From the NCBI RefSeq assembly GCF_001583695.1, contig NZ_LOBC01000082.1, forward strand, positions 62,001 through 126,000: a stretch of DNA of 64,000 nucleotides. The letters run 5' to 3'. Source of the DNA: Bacillus wiedmannii (GTDB lineage: Bacteria > Bacillota > Bacilli > Bacillales > Bacillaceae_G). Both the position numbers and the translations under genes were made by a program. Positions 44,170-54,743 of the stretch are shown in pieces; position 1 is the stretch's first letter; each line of letters opens with the position of its first letter. The notes beneath the pieces are model-generated. The model did not search any database. It was not told the DNA's origin and worked only from the letters and a program-made list of their open reading frames with translations.

Positions 44170-45541
44170 CATAACTCTCCTTTCTAGTATCAACAAAATG
44201 ACCGTATAACGCAGCTGCTGCCGCCATTGCTGGGCTAACTAAATGTGTTCGTGCCCCTTTTCCTTGTCTTCCTTCAAAATTACGATTTGAAGTCGAAGCA
44301 CAATGTTCTCCTTCAGGTACTTGATCTGGATTCATTCCAAGACACATTGAACATCCAGGTTCTCTCCATTCAAATCCAGCTTCTTCAAATATGTGATGTA
44401 GCCCTTTTTGCATCGCAGCTTCTCTTACTCTTTTCGATCCAGGCACAACGAGCGCTCGCACACCTTCTTTTACCTTTCTCCCTTTCACAACAGATGCAGC
44501 AATTTCTAAATCAGAAAGCCTGGAATTTGTACAAGATCCAATGAAAACATGCTGAACAGGAATGTCATACGTGCTTTGTCCAGGGCTTAATCCCATATAA
44601 GAAAATGCTCTTTCGTCATTTGCATCCTGCTTTTCTGGCAATTTTTCATCAATACGAACACCCATACTCGGATTTGTTCCCCATGTAACGTACGGTGCTA
44701 AATCCGTCACATCTATCGAAATATGCAAATCATAAATTGCATCTGAATCTGTATAAAGTTCAGACCATTTCTTCTCGAATGTTTCAAAGTCTTTCGGTGC
44801 ATATTTACGTCCTTTTACATAAGCAAATGTTTTTTCATCTGGTGCTATAATACCAGCCTTTGCTCCTCCTTCAATTGCCATATTACAAAGCGTCATTCTC
44901 TCTTCCATCTCCATAGCCTCAATCGTCTCTCCGTAAAATTCCATTACATACCCAGTTCCAACTGCTACACCGTACTTTGAAAGGAAATGCAAAATAATAT
45001 CTTTTGCGTAAACACCTTTCTGTAATTTTCCTTTTAACTCAATACCCATCGCTTTCGGCTTTCGTTGCCATAACGTTTGCGTTGCCAATACGTGCTCCAC
45101 TTCACTCGTACCAATGCCAAATGCTAGCGCGCCAAACGCACCATGCGTTGCTGTATGACTATCACCACAAACAATTGTTTTTCCTGGTTGTGTAAGTCCG
45201 AGTTCTGGTCCGATAACATGAACAATCCCTTGCTCTTCATCTCCGATATCCGCTAACGGCACCTGAAATTGTTTACAATTTTCCCGGAGTGTATCTAGTT
45301 GCTGCTTCGCAATACGATCTGTAATATTCCAAACATCTTTCGTCGGAATATTATGATCCATCGTTGCGAATGTTAAATCAGATCTGCGAACCGTTCGATT
45401 TGTAAGCCGCAAGCCTTCAAAGGCTTGCGGTGACGTTACCTCATGAACAAGATGAAGATCGATATATAATAAATCTAATCCATTTTCGTTTGTCGTAACT
45501 ACGTGTCTTTCCCAAAGTTTATCTAGCAGCCTTTTTCCCAT
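44147..45541 (-). CDS. leuC: 3-isopropylmalate dehydratase, large subunit
   Basis: A 464-residue aconitase-family protein holding a [4Fe-4S] cluster. The three ligand cysteines are in [14 protein letters not shown] and [31 protein letters not shown] is also diagnostic. ATG 45541 overlaps the leuB stop by one base (TAATG). Standard length. Confidence 0.97.
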   Translation of the reverse strand: MGKRLLDKLWERHVVTTNENGLDLLYIDLHLVHEVTSPQAFEGLRLTNRTVRRSDLTFATMDHNIPTKDVWNITDRIAKQQLDTLRENCKQFQVPLADIGDEEQGIVHVIGPELGLTQPGKTIVCGDSHTATHGAFGALAFGIGTSEVEHVLATQTLWQRKPKAMGIELKGKLQKGVYAKDIILHFLSKYGVAVGTGYVMEFYGETIEAMEMEERMTLCNMAIEGGAKAGIIAPDEKTFAYVKGRKYAPKDFETFEKKWSELYTDSDAIYDLHISIDVTDLAPYVTWGTNPSMGVRIDEKLPEKQDANDERAFSYMGLSPGQSTYDIPVQHVFIGSCTNSRLSDLEIAASVVKGRKVKEGVRALVVPGSKRVREAAMQKGLHHIFEEAGFEWREPGCSMCLGMNPDQVPEGEHCASTSNRNFEGRQGKGARTHLVSPAMAAAAALYGHFVDTRKESYDGAISYS

Positions 45542-46605
45542 TATCTCCCTCTCCCTACTAACGCTTGCTCTTCCATCTCTTGTATAACTGCCTTCGTAAA
45601 TGAAGTTGTCGTTTCAGTTCCCCCGATATCTGCTGTACATTTCCCTAATTTAAGGACTGCTGAAATTGCTTCTTCAATTGCACACCCTTCTCTCGTTAAT
45701 CCGAACGATTGCCCAAGCATCATTGCAACAGAGCGCATCATTGCAATTGGATTTGCCTTATTTTTCCCCGCAATATCCGGTGCTGATCCGTGAATAGGCT
45801 CGTATAATGAAGGTCCCTTTTCCGCATGACTTGCTGATGGAAGCATTCCTAATGATCCCGCTAATACTGAAGCCTCGTCACTCAAAATATCCCCAAATAA
45901 ATTTTCCGTTACAATTACATCAAACCGTCCTGGATTCCGAATTAACTCCATCGCAGCTGCATCTACTAAAATATGTTCTAGTTCAACGTCTGGATAACGA
46001 AGTGCTACTTCGTCCGTAACAGTTCTCCATAGTTTACTAGATTCTAAAACATTCGCCTTATCAATAGATGTTACTTTCTTCTTCCGCTTACTCGCTAATT
46101 GAAAGGCATAAGAAACGATCCGTTCAATTTCATGACGATGATACGTAAGTGTATCTGTTGCTACTTCGTCCGTTCGTTCTTTCGGATAAGAAAAATAAAT
46201 TCCGCCTGTTAATTCACGAACGACAACGAAATCAATTTCATCAGCGTTTTTTAATGGCGATAAATGTGCCGTTGCGCTTTCTACCGTTACAGGGCGAACA
46301 TTTGCAAATACTCCAAGTCCTTTTCTTAGAGCTAATAATCCTTTCTCCGGTCTTTCTTTCGCGCTATCCCACCTTGGTCCACCAACCGCTCCAAGTAAAA
46401 CCGCATCACTTGCTAAACAAGCGGCAAGCGTTCGTTGCGGTAATGGTTGCCCATTTAAATCGATAGCACTCCCGCCAAAATACTCATCTTGCAAATGAAA
46501 ATGATGCCCATATAACCTCTCTACCATATGCAATACTTCCTTCGCACTTTCCATAACTTCCGGGCCAACACCATCACCAGCTAAACAAACGATACGTTTT
46601 TCCAA
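45541..46605 (-). CDS. leuB: 3-isopropylmalate dehydrogenase
   Basis: A 354-residue NAD-dependent beta-decarboxylating dehydrogenase. Starts near [18 protein letters not shown]; substrate motif [11 protein letters not shown] and [45 protein letters not shown] 46605 (GGGAG 8 nt upstream) is the preferred start; a TTG two codons earlier is too close and the longer frame is unsupported. A perfect hairpin and a CodY-like box lie in the 77-bp gap to leuA. Confidence 0.95.
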   Translation of the reverse strand: MEKRIVCLAGDGVGPEVMESAKEVLHMVERLYGHHFHLQDEYFGGSAIDLNGQPLPQRTLAACLASDAVLLGAVGGPRWDSAKERPEKGLLALRKGLGVFANVRPVTVESATAHLSPLKNADEIDFVVVRELTGGIYFSYPKERTDEVATDTLTYHRHEIERIVSYAFQLASKRKKKVTSIDKANVLESSKLWRTVTDEVALRYPDVELEHILVDAAAMELIRNPGRFDVIVTENLFGDILSDEASVLAGSLGMLPSASHAEKGPSLYEPIHGSAPDIAGKNKANPIAMMRSVAMMLGQSFGLTREGCAIEEAISAVLKLGKCTADIGGTETTTSFTKAVIQEMEEQALVGRGR

Positions 46606-46626
46606 TTTCAACACTCCCTTTAACTG

Positions 46627-46641
46627 AATTTTCAGAACTTT
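46627..46641 (-). promoter_or_regulatory. CodY-like box between leuA and leuB
   Basis: 15-mer AATTTTCAGAACTTT matches AATTTTCWGAAAATT at 13 of 15 positions, 22 nt before the leuB start. It could act as an internal CodY roadblock; one match of this quality is expected by chance now and then in AT-rich DNA. Confidence 0.45.
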
Positions 46642-46644
46642 ATT

Positions 46645-46678
46645 TTGATAGGTGAGGAAAGCTTCTCTCACCTATCAA
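46645..46678. other. Intercistronic hairpin between leuA and leuB, no T tract
   Basis: Perfect 12-bp inverted repeat TTGATAGGTGAG / CTCACCTATCAA with a 10-nt loop, 5 nt after the leuA stop. The minus-strand flank is AAATAAAG, not a T run, so it is not a standard terminator; an mRNA-processing or 3'-end-stabilising element is more likely. Confidence 0.7.
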
Positions 46679-46682
46679 ACAC

Positions 46683-48203
46683 TTATTTCACAAGCTGGAT
46701 AAAAGATTTCAATTTCCCTGCTGCATGGACATATGCTCTCGCCGAAGCTTCCAATACGTCTTGTGCAACACCAAAACCTGATACTTGATGCGTTCCTTCT
46801 TTTAATTCAACATGAACATGAGCCAGTGCATCTTGACCTTGTGTAATAGATTGTATGCGATAATCCGCCAATTCACATTCTAATCCTAAAATTCTTTGGA
46901 TTGCATTATAAATCGCTTCAATACTACCAGAACCAGTGGCTGCATCTTCGTATACATTTCCTTCTTCGTCTTTTAGCACAACTGTCGCGCATTGTGTACT
47001 ATTTGAGACAAAATGTACTTGTAGTTGCGTAATGTTATATTGCTGAGCCGCAAATGCTGATTCCCCAAGCATAAGTGCACGTAAATCTTCCTCAGTAATT
47101 TCCTTCTTACGATCAGCTAATTTTTTAAAGGCTTCAAACACCGCATCTCGTTCTTCCTTTGTAAATTCATAGCCAAGCTCTTTCATTTTTTCTGTAAACG
47201 CGTGACGTCCAGAATGTTTTCCAAGTACGAATAGATTTTGAGATTCGCCTATTAGCGCTGGTTCAATAATTTCATATGTTGTCACTTCTTTTAAAACACC
47301 ATCTTGATGAATTCCGGATTCATGAGCAAATGCATTCGCTCCAACAATCGCTTTATTTTTCGGTACAACCATACCTGTTAATCTGCTTACTAATGTACTC
47401 GTCGCTTTAATCTCTTTTAACGTCATAGAAGACTCCGCTTTATAGAGATCTTTTCTAATATGAAGAGCAACTGCGACCTCTTCTAGCGCCGCATTACCTG
47501 CTCTTTCTCCAATTCCATTAATTGTTCCTTCTACTTGCAACGCTCCGCCTTCAACCGCAGCTAATGAATTTGCTACTGCCATCCCAAGATCATCGTGACA
47601 ATGACAAGAGAAAATTGCTTTTTCATATGAAGGAACGGATTCTTGTAAGTATTTAAAAAGAGAATAATATTCTTCTGGATTCGTATATCCAACTGTATCT
47701 GGAATATTAATTACATTCGCTCCTGCACGAATCGCAACTTCAACTGCTTCAGCTAAAAAATCTCTTGCTGTTCTTGTCGCATCTTCTGCAGAAAATTGTA
47801 CTGTCGGAAATAATGATTTCCCGAGTGTAACCGAGCGGTGAATACTATCTAATACATCTTCTTTTGACATACAAAGTTTATATTTCATATGAATATCACT
47901 TGTAGCTAAAAATACGTGTAGACGAGGAGATACAGCACCTTTCACCGCTTCATATGCTCTTCGAATATCACTTTCTTTCGCTCTAGCTAAACTCATAACT
48001 GTAGCATTTTGAATGGTATTTGCGATGCGTTTTACCGATTGAAAATCCCCTTCGGAAGCTGCTGCAAAACCAGCTTCCATGACATGAATACCTAGTCTCT
48101 CTAATTGCCTTGCAATTTGCAATTTCTCTTGTTCATTTAAATTTACTCCTGGTGATTGTTCGCCATCACGTAGCGTCGTATCCATGAACAAAATCTGCTT
48201 CAT
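46683..48203 (-). CDS. leuA: 2-isopropylmalate synthase
   Basis: A 506-residue enzyme condensing acetyl-CoA and 2-ketoisovalerate, the committed leucine step. N-terminal DRE-TIM barrel ([62 protein letters not shown]) and the C-terminal leucine-binding regulatory domain (about residues 380-506) are both complete, so feedback control is expected. It starts 1 nt after ilvC ends. Confidence 0.97.
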   Translation of the reverse strand: MKQILFMDTTLRDGEQSPGVNLNEQEKLQIARQLERLGIHVMEAGFAAASEGDFQSVKRIANTIQNATVMSLARAKESDIRRAYEAVKGAVSPRLHVFLATSDIHMKYKLCMSKEDVLDSIHRSVTLGKSLFPTVQFSAEDATRTARDFLAEAVEVAIRAGANVINIPDTVGYTNPEEYYSLFKYLQESVPSYEKAIFSCHCHDDLGMAVANSLAAVEGGALQVEGTINGIGERAGNAALEEVAVALHIRKDLYKAESSMTLKEIKATSTLVSRLTGMVVPKNKAIVGANAFAHESGIHQDGVLKEVTTYEIIEPALIGESQNLFVLGKHSGRHAFTEKMKELGYEFTKEERDAVFEAFKKLADRKKEITEEDLRALMLGESAFAAQQYNITQLQVHFVSNSTQCATVVLKDEEGNVYEDAATGSGSIEAIYNAIQRILGLECELADYRIQSITQGQDALAHVHVELKEGTHQVSGFGVAQDVLEASARAYVHAAGKLKSFIQLVK

Positions 48204-48204
48204 A

Positions 48205-49242
<1,038 letters not shown>

Positions 49243-49752
49243 TTATTGAATTAACATAACTTGCTTATCTTGTTTTTTCATACTACGCGTAAATGCTGTT
49301 ACACCTGTTCTAGCAATCTCTTTCAAACCATACGGACGAAGTAATTCAATTAATGCTTCTACTTTCTCCTGCGTACCAGTTACTTGCACAACTATGGAAT
49401 CCTTCCCAACATCTATTACAGCGGCTCGAAACGGTTCAATTAAACTATATAATTCTGCTCTTGCTACTGATGTTGCTACTTTAATAAGTGCAAGTTCTCT
49501 TGCGATCATCGCTTCTTCTGTAATATCTGATACTTTCAGAACATCAATTTGCTTATGAAGTTGTTTAATTAACTGTTCCACTTGCTGTTCATTTTCAACG
49601 TGTACAACAATCGTCATCCGCGATATGTCTGATGATTCCGTATGACCTACTGAAATACTTTCAATATTAAAATGTCTTCGTGTCATAACACCCGTAATTC
49701 GGTTTAACACACCACTTTGATTTCGAACTGTCGCTGTAACAATTCTCTTCAC
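49243..49752 (-). CDS. ilvN: Acetolactate synthase small (regulatory) subunit
   Basis: A 169-residue ACT-domain regulatory subunit: [39 protein letters not shown] is the classical N-terminus that binds valine. The start is GTG 49752, which overlaps the ilvB stop by 4 nt (GTGA) and is preceded by GGAGGGAG. The frame extends further upstream only as an overlap with ilvB. Length matches the IlvH/IlvN family. Confidence 0.95.
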   Translation of the reverse strand: MKRIVTATVRNQSGVLNRITGVMTRRHFNIESISVGHTESSDISRMTIVVHVENEQQVEQLIKQLHKQIDVLKVSDITEEAMIARELALIKVATSVARAELYSLIEPFRAAVIDVGKDSIVVQVTGTQEKVEALIELLRPYGLKEIARTGVTAFTRSMKKQDKQVMLIQ

Positions 49753-51449
49753 CTTTTTTCCACTCCCTCCATTTGGTGAACACCTTTCCCTGGCGCAACC
49801 ATCGGCATTACCTTTTCTGATTGAAGTACACGGCAATCAATTACGACTGGTTCTTGTAATTTAATCGCCTGCTGTATTTGCTTCTTTGCAAGAAGTGGAT
49901 CATCTATACGAACTCCTTTTATGCCATACGCATTCGCAAGAGCGACGAAATCTGGTTGACACGACAGTAAAGAGTGCGAGTATCTTTGATTATAAAATTC
50001 ATCTTGCCATTGTCTTACCATTCCTAAAGCTTCATTATTTAAAATAAATACTTTAACAGGCAATGAGTGTTCTTTTAACACACTTAATTCTTGCAAGGTC
50101 ATTTGAAATCCAGCGTCACCTACAATTGCAATAACTAGTTCCTCAGGCTTTGCAATTTGCGCACCAATTGCTGCTGGAAATCCGAAGCCCATCGTTCCTA
50201 ATCCTCCTGAAGTTACCCATTTATCAGGAGTTTTGAGCGGATAATATTGGGCTGCCCACATTTGATGTTGCCCAACATCTGTTGTTACAATCGCTTCTCC
50301 TTTCGTAATTTCATATAACATGTCAATTGCGTATTGAGGCTTAATACTTTCCGAATTCCTTTTATAAGATAGTGGATACTTTTCTTTTCTACTCTTTAAT
50401 AAAGAGAGCCACTTATGATGATTTTCTTTCCTTCCTTCTGGTTGAAGTAATACTTCCAGCGCTCGCTTAGCACTTGAAACAATTGGAATTTCAGTCGGCA
50501 CATTTTTTCCGATTTCTGCTGGATCAATATCAATATGCGCAACAGTCGCCTTTTTAGCAAAATAAGCTAAATTCCCAGTAAGACGATCGTCGAATCTTGC
50601 ACCTATATTAATAAGTAAGTCGCATTCATATAACGCCATATTGGCTGTGTAAGAACCGTGCATTCCTCCCATCCCTAGAAAAAGTTCATCATCTGGCGGA
50701 AACCCACCAAGACCAAGTAATGTATGCACAACAGGAATTTCATATTTACGAGCAAAACTTGTTAACTCTTTCGAAGCCTTCGCATGCAATACACCTGATC
50801 CAGCTAAAATTAACGGCTTGTTTGCAGCCTTAATTGCTTGTAATAATTTGTTTATTTGGAGTAAATTCGGTTCATAATTAGGGTTGTATCCTGGTAAATC
50901 CATTTGTACGTCATTACATCGTTCTCCTTGCTCTACTACCATATCTTTCGGAAGGTCAATAACGACTGGGCCTGGTCTTCCTGTTCTAGCAATATGAAAT
51001 GCTTCTTTAATAATTCGAGGTAAATCTGAAGCCTTTCGCACTTGATAGTTATGTTTTGTCACTGGCATCGTAAGCCCCATAATATCCGCTTCTTGGAAAG
51101 CATCACTTCCAATTAATGTCGTTGCTACTTGCCCTGTAAATACAACAAGTGGTAATGAATCAATCATCGCATCTGCTAGACCGGTAATAACATTTGTAGC
51201 ACCTGGCCCACTCGTTGCAATGACAACCCCTGGATTGCCAGTAATTCTGGCATACCCTTCCGCGGCGTGAATAGCTCCTTGCTCATGCCTTGTTAAAATA
51301 TGCGGAATTTCACAGTCATAGAGTGCATCATAAAGAGGTAAAACAGCACCACCAGGATAACCGAAAATCACTTCTACTCCTTCCTTTTCTAACGCTTCTA
51401 ACAATAACTGTGCACCAGTTGCCAGTTTCTCTTCCGTTTTTGAAGACAT
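49749..51449 (-). CDS. ilvB: Acetolactate synthase large (catalytic) subunit
   Basis: A 566-residue ThDP enzyme making acetolactate or acetohydroxybutyrate. Features: [19 protein letters not shown], catalytic Glu in [17 protein letters not shown], the FAD-type middle domain, and the ThDP/Mg site [17 protein letters not shown]...[12 protein letters not shown]. It is the first gene after the Ile T-box, followed by ilvN with a 4-nt overlap, ilvC and leuABCD. Bacilli can also have a catabolic AlsS; the ACT subunit next door marks this one as biosynthetic. Confidence 0.96.
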   Translation of the reverse strand: MSSKTEEKLATGAQLLLEALEKEGVEVIFGYPGGAVLPLYDALYDCEIPHILTRHEQGAIHAAEGYARITGNPGVVIATSGPGATNVITGLADAMIDSLPLVVFTGQVATTLIGSDAFQEADIMGLTMPVTKHNYQVRKASDLPRIIKEAFHIARTGRPGPVVIDLPKDMVVEQGERCNDVQMDLPGYNPNYEPNLLQINKLLQAIKAANKPLILAGSGVLHAKASKELTSFARKYEIPVVHTLLGLGGFPPDDELFLGMGGMHGSYTANMALYECDLLINIGARFDDRLTGNLAYFAKKATVAHIDIDPAEIGKNVPTEIPIVSSAKRALEVLLQPEGRKENHHKWLSLLKSRKEKYPLSYKRNSESIKPQYAIDMLYEITKGEAIVTTDVGQHQMWAAQYYPLKTPDKWVTSGGLGTMGFGFPAAIGAQIAKPEELVIAIVGDAGFQMTLQELSVLKEHSLPVKVFILNNEALGMVRQWQDEFYNQRYSHSLLSCQPDFVALANAYGIKGVRIDDPLLAKKQIQQAIKLQEPVVIDCRVLQSEKVMPMVAPGKGVHQMEGVEKR

Positions 51450-51487
51450 TGTTCTTATAAGCCCCCTTTTTGAAAACTTTTATCAAT

Positions 51488-51745
51488 AAAAAAAATCCTA
51501 CGTCCACACTCCAGCTATGTGCTGAAGGGACGAAAGATTTCGCGGTACCACCCTTCTTCGCAAGAATACTCTTGCCTCAGTGACCCATAAATGAGTCTAG
51601 CTAATAACGGAGCTACCGTCTAAGCCTAGACAAATGCTTCAGCTTAGCACTCAAGGGCGATGTTCGTCGACGTGAACCATCGGTTTTCAGCAACCACCGA
51701 CTCTCTGTGAGGCTTCACAATCAACTACTCCTCCCTCTCAACGCT
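51488..51745 (-). promoter_or_regulatory. T-box riboswitch (isoleucine, ATC) of the ilvBNC-leuABCD operon
   Basis: Minus strand: GGGAGGAGTAG on the 5' side and GAACATCG on the 3' side of the specifier loop, giving ATC (51659-51661, Ile). The CAGAGAGTCGGTGGTTGCTG distal stem I, ACGG...CTCCGTTA, the T-box AGGGTGGTACCGCG (51541-51554) and the terminator with CGTCC/GGACG stem and eight T at about 51488-51535 follow. Confidence 0.95.
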
Positions 51746-51757
51746 TTCTTATGTTAT

Positions 51758-51778
51758 AAAAAGTTGCTATCCAACTTT
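51758..51778 (-). terminator. Short hairpin at the end of ilvE
   Basis: AAAGTTG-GATAG-CAACTTT followed by TTATAAC on the minus strand, overlapping the ilvE stop. It may only partly end the ilvE transcript before the T-box leader. Confidence 0.55.
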
Positions 51779-52663
51779 ATTTTCTTCGTAAATCTTCTCT
51801 CCATCTTCTATAACTAACTTTCGGAATTCTTCTAATAAACGATTCGTATGTGGACCTGTTTGCCCTAAACCAATCGTTCTACCATCTACTGTCGTAACAG
51901 CAATTACTTCAGCAGCCGTTCCTGTTAAAAATACTTCATCAGCTACATATACATCATGTCTTGTAAATAACTCTTCTCTAACGTCATATCCAAGTTTTTC
52001 ACCGATTTCTAATATAGCGTTTCGTGTAATGCCTTCTAACGCTCCAGCAGAACTTGGTGGTGTAATTAATTTATTTCCTTTTACAATAAACACGTTATCT
52101 CCTGAGCCTTCAGCTACGTATCCTTGATCATTTAACATAAGTGCTTCTTGTACTCCAGCTAATTTCGCTTCAATACGAACTAAAATATTGTTTAAGTAAT
52201 TTAAAGATTTTACTTGAGGCGACAAAACATCTGGACGGTTTCGGCGCGTTGCAACTGTTACAACCGGAATCCCCTTTTCATAATATTCTTGCGGGAATAA
52301 AGATAGTTGTTCTGCAATTACTACTACATTCGGTTTCTTACAAGAATCAGGATCTAATCCAAGATTTCCTGCTCCTCTCGATACAACAAGGCGAATGTAT
52401 CCATTAGATAATTTATTTTGTCGAATCGTCTCAACAACAATATTCGTTACTTCATCTAAAGAATATGGAATTTCTAACATAATGGATTTTGCTGATTCAT
52501 ATAACCGGACAAGATGCTCTCTCAAACGGAAAACATTACCGCTATAAACTCTAATTCCTTCAAATACTCCATCGCCATATAAATAACCATGATCATATAC
52601 TGAAACTTTTGCCTCGTCTTTTGGAACAAATTCTCCATTTAAGAAAATCCATTGCTCGTTCAC
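51767..52663 (-). CDS. ilvE: Branched-chain amino acid aminotransferase
   Basis: A 298-residue fold-type IV PLP aminotransferase interconverting Leu, Ile, Val and their keto acids. Motifs: VSVYDHGYLYGDGVFEGIRVY, the PLP lysine in VKSLNYLNNILVRIEAK, and YVAEGSGDNVFIVK with FLTGTAAEVIAVTTVDGR. The start is GTG 52663 after AGGAGG. It is transcribed with ilvB but separated by the T-box, so it can be controlled apart. A 14/15 CodY box and a cre-like site lie upstream. Confidence 0.95.
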   Translation of the reverse strand: MNEQWIFLNGEFVPKDEAKVSVYDHGYLYGDGVFEGIRVYSGNVFRLREHLVRLYESAKSIMLEIPYSLDEVTNIVVETIRQNKLSNGYIRLVVSRGAGNLGLDPDSCKKPNVVVIAEQLSLFPQEYYEKGIPVVTVATRRNRPDVLSPQVKSLNYLNNILVRIEAKLAGVQEALMLNDQGYVAEGSGDNVFIVKGNKLITPPSSAGALEGITRNAILEIGEKLGYDVREELFTRHDVYVADEVFLTGTAAEVIAVTTVDGRTIGLGQTGPHTNRLLEEFRKLVIEDGEKIYEENKVG

Positions 52664-52737
52664 TGGAAAGCGCCTCCTATGTTCTATGAATTTTTTATTG
52701 TTTCCTAGTTTACTCTCCTTTCTAAATAAATCAAGTG

Positions 52738-52752
52738 AATTTTTAGAAAATT
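52738..52752 (-). promoter_or_regulatory. CodY box upstream of ilvE
   Basis: AATTTTTAGAAAATT matches the CodY consensus AATTTTCWGAAAATT at 14 of 15 positions, 75-89 nt before the ilvE start. It lies at or just after a TATAAA hexamer (minus strand, 52751-52756), so binding would block initiation or elongation. Confidence 0.75.
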
Positions 52753-52801
52753 TATAATTTTTAATCGTACGTACATCTTTGATTATATTGATTTAACAGC
52801 A

Positions 52802-52817
52802 TTGTTAACGTTTACAA
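52802..52817 (-). promoter_or_regulatory. cre-like (CcpA) site upstream of ilvE
   Basis: TTGTTAACGTTTACAA has one mismatch to WTGNAANCGNWWNCAW. It is centred 64 nt upstream of the CodY box. In B. subtilis ilv-leu is activated by CcpA and repressed by CodY, a similar arrangement. Confidence 0.55.
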
Positions 52818-52906
52818 AAAGTCAAAAAATTTTTTTCGCCAATTTTCACTAAAAAAAATATTTGTTTAAAAGAAGGATTTTCATCAATTGATACGAATCT
52901 ATTGTA

Positions 52907-52935
52907 TTCAATAAACGGACGTCCGTTTTTATAAA
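52907..52935 (+). promoter_or_regulatory. Promoter with a 16-bp perfect palindromic operator in its spacer
   Basis: TTCAAT, a 17-nt spacer and TATAAA (52930-52935). The spacer is almost wholly the perfect palindrome AAACGGACGTCCGTTT (52913-52928), a form used by TetR-family repressors. The next gene on this strand starts at 53080. The rest of the 416-bp gap is AT-rich with no further gene seen. Confidence 0.6.
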
Positions 52936-53079
52936 TTCGGGAATATATAACGACTTTTGCTGAAAAAGGGGGAAAATAATAAAAATAACGCTGTCTAAAA
53001 ATAACATTCATATTTTTCATTTCGTAATCATAATCCTATTTTTAAAAAACAATTTGTCAAAATGAAGGAGGAAAACAAT

Positions 53080-53319
53080 ATGGCGTGTGTACAAATTAAA
53101 GGAACGAGACAAGAGGTAGTAGAAATGCTTCAACTATTTGATCTAATGGATACGAAAGGTTTTTGTAAATTCGATAATTATGTAGAGGTAGAACCAAATA
53201 ATAAAGAACATAATAATTTTATTGCTTCAATTGACATTCACTCAAATACTTCTTCCAGCCAAGATACTTTAAACGATCAATTCGTAAGTCAAATGCTTAC
53301 TGGTGTATATAACGACTAA
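53080..53319 (+). CDS. Conserved small protein of unknown function (79 aa)
   Basis: ATG 53080 follows AAGGAGG; six earlier in-frame codons are not used. The N-terminal half (MACVQIKGTRQEVVEMLQLFDLMDTKG) looks like a small alpha/beta fold, with a hydrophilic Ser/Asn-rich tail. Two cysteines are not in a metal motif. A promoter with a palindromic operator lies about 145 nt upstream. I do not recognise the family; no function is proposed. Confidence 0.72.
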   Translation: MACVQIKGTRQEVVEMLQLFDLMDTKGFCKFDNYVEVEPNNKEHNNFIASIDIHSNTSSSQDTLNDQFVSQMLTGVYND

Positions 53320-53405
53320 ACAAAGATTTACTTCCTACCGTCTTTTCATAAATATATGCAGTGGACTTGAGCATACTAGCAACTAGATGGTAGGAGGTGA
53401 GAATT

Positions 53406-53645
53406 ATGGCTAGAATTGGTGTTGAAAACTCATTAACAGATGTTCAACAAGCTCTTCAGCAACAGGGACATGAAGTTGTTACCCTGGGTTCCGAACATGA
53501 TGCACAAGGGTGCGATTGTTGTATTGTAACTGGGCAAGATTCTAATATGATGGGTATTGCAGATGCATCAATTAAGGGATCGGTAATTACAGCTCATGGT
53601 TTAACAACAGATGAAATTTGTCAGCAAGTTGAGAGCCGCACTTAA
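53406..53645 (+). CDS. YkuS family protein (UPF0180)
   Basis: A 79-residue protein ([25 protein letters not shown], then [21 protein letters not shown]) that matches the UPF0180/YkuS family of Bacilli. ATG 53406 follows GGAGGTG; the earlier ATG three codons upstream is inside the ribosome site. Conserved CDCC is likely functional, but the role is unknown. It is 86 bp after the previous small gene and ends at a strong terminator. Confidence 0.85.
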   Translation: MARIGVENSLTDVQQALQQQGHEVVTLGSEHDAQGCDCCIVTGQDSNMMGIADASIKGSVITAHGLTTDEICQQVESRT

Positions 53646-53663
53646 ATTTAATATACAAAAAGA

Positions 53664-53698
53664 AAGAGGACTCCTTTTGAAAAGGAGTCCTCTTTTTT
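53664..53698. terminator. Strong bidirectional terminator after ykuS-like gene
   Basis: AAAGAGGACTCCTTTT / AAAAGGAGTCCTCTTT with T runs on both strands; on the minus strand it ends the RNA unit starting near 53930. Confidence 0.95.
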
Positions 53699-53930
53699 AT
53701 ATTCACCTAACGGGAAAGTAACATATACTGGATGAAAGCCCTACCTCTCTCTCATCATTACGGTTCCACTGACCGCTCCTTGATTCACTAGTATACATAT
53801 AAAGCCTACAATAATAATTTATAGGGTTTGTTCACAAAAGTTGTTGGTAAGACTACCCGATCTTTCGCAAACTTTTCGTATTATATTTATAAGGTTTATT
53901 TACTTTACACTAGCTGTAACCGAGACACGA
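53664..53930 (-). ncRNA. Candidate structured non-coding RNA (about 270 nt)
   Basis: A minus-strand unit with a near-consensus promoter just upstream and a strong terminator, but no open frame longer than a few codons behind any ribosome site. Pairing elements: AAAAGTT / AACTTTT enclosing GGTA / TACC (around 53832-53876), CGGT / ACCG (near 53765-53780), and AAAGTAA near the 5' end with TTACTTT near the 3' end, which would close the molecule. It does not show 6S, tmRNA, SRP or RNase P hallmarks that I can recognise. Confidence 0.5.
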
Positions 53931-53936
53931 ATTAAA

Positions 53937-53965
53937 ATTTTAACACCAATACAATAACTTGTCAA
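53937..53965 (-). promoter_or_regulatory. Strong sigma-A promoter of the candidate RNA
   Basis: Minus strand TTGACA, 17-nt spacer, TAAAAT, right after the terminator of the 29-aa gene. Confidence 0.75.
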
Positions 53966-53981
53966 CATTTTTTACAAATTA

Positions 53982-54011
53982 AAAACAGACAGTAACGGTT
54001 TGTCTGTTTTA
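53982..54011 (-). terminator. Terminator of the 29-aa membrane peptide gene
   Basis: AAAACAGACA / TGTCTGTTTT with T tract on the minus strand, overlapping the stop codon. Confidence 0.85.
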
Positions 54012-54098
54012 GAATGGAGCTTTTTCTTTTATTACATATACAACAAAACCGCTTACTAACATACATAAGCCAACTACTAAGTTTTTGATATTAATCAT
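54009..54098 (-). CDS. Tiny membrane protein (29 aa)
   Basis: ATG 54098, preceded by GGGAGAGG with 5 nt spacing, encodes 29 residues: a short N-terminus (MINIKNL), one hydrophobic helix (VVGLCMLVSGFVVYVI) and the charged tail KEKAPF. Its own terminator overlaps the stop. These signals, and the membrane-helix pattern, support a real small protein; the function is unknown, and a toxin-like or regulatory membrane peptide is only one possibility. Confidence 0.65.
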   Translation of the reverse strand: MINIKNLVVGLCMLVSGFVVYVIKEKAPF

Positions 54099-54206
54099 AA
54101 ATTCCTCTCCCTTATTCCACACATCATATATATTTACAGTTCAATTATTCCGATCATCATAAAGCGCACTTTTTCTAATATATCACAATTCCTAAAAAAT
54201 GCAAGT

Positions 54207-54614
54207 TCACTTTTGGCGACCATTTACAAATTTATCTACAGTGCTTGGTACAGTATTTAAAGCCTTCTCAATTAAATGTGTACTACTATTGAGGTGTAAT
54301 ACTTGCACACCGTTAGAACCAACTACTAAAAAAGCAACTGGGCTAATGGAAACCCCAGCCCCGCTTCCGCCTCCAAACGGATGGCTTTGCTTGTTCTCTT
54401 TATGCTGCCCTTGTCCGTTATTATGCTTTTCGGAAATAAAATCACCTTTAAAGTCACTTCCGCCGGCACCAAAACCAAAAGCCACTTGAGATACTGTTAA
54501 TACTACATTTCCATCAGCCGTTGAAACTGGACTTCCAACAATCGTATTTACATCTACCATCTCTTTTAAATTTGTCATTGCTGTTTTCATTAAATTTTCA
54601 ATTGGATGTTCCAT
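54207..54614 (-). CDS. gerW: GerW family sporulation protein (YtfJ)
   Basis: A 135-residue protein beginning MEHPIENLMKTAMTNLKEMVDVNTIVG with Gly-rich FGFGAGGSDF and the HPFGGGSGAGVSISPVAFLVV block typical of GerW/YtfJ, which is needed for normal germination in B. subtilis. ATG 54614 (AGGAAAGGGTG upstream) gives the usual N-terminus; 20 earlier in-frame codons are not used. It points away from the repeat at 54744. Confidence 0.92.
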   Translation of the reverse strand: MEHPIENLMKTAMTNLKEMVDVNTIVGSPVSTADGNVVLTVSQVAFGFGAGGSDFKGDFISEKHNNGQGQHKENKQSHPFGGGSGAGVSISPVAFLVVGSNGVQVLHLNSSTHLIEKALNTVPSTVDKFVNGRQK

Positions 54615-54743
54615 TATGTATTGCACCCTTTCCTCATTATTCTTTTTTATACTTTCCAAAATAGAGGAAGTCATACTAACTTTTCCTATTTCAAAAAAAC
54701 AATTCCACTCTTCTAAATGGAATTACGCCTTGTACTCGCTCGG

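Noticed and set aside
46645-46678. Intrinsic terminator between leuA and leuB
   Set aside because: No U run follows the hairpin on the transcribed strand, and leuBCD would be cut off from their only apparent promoter.
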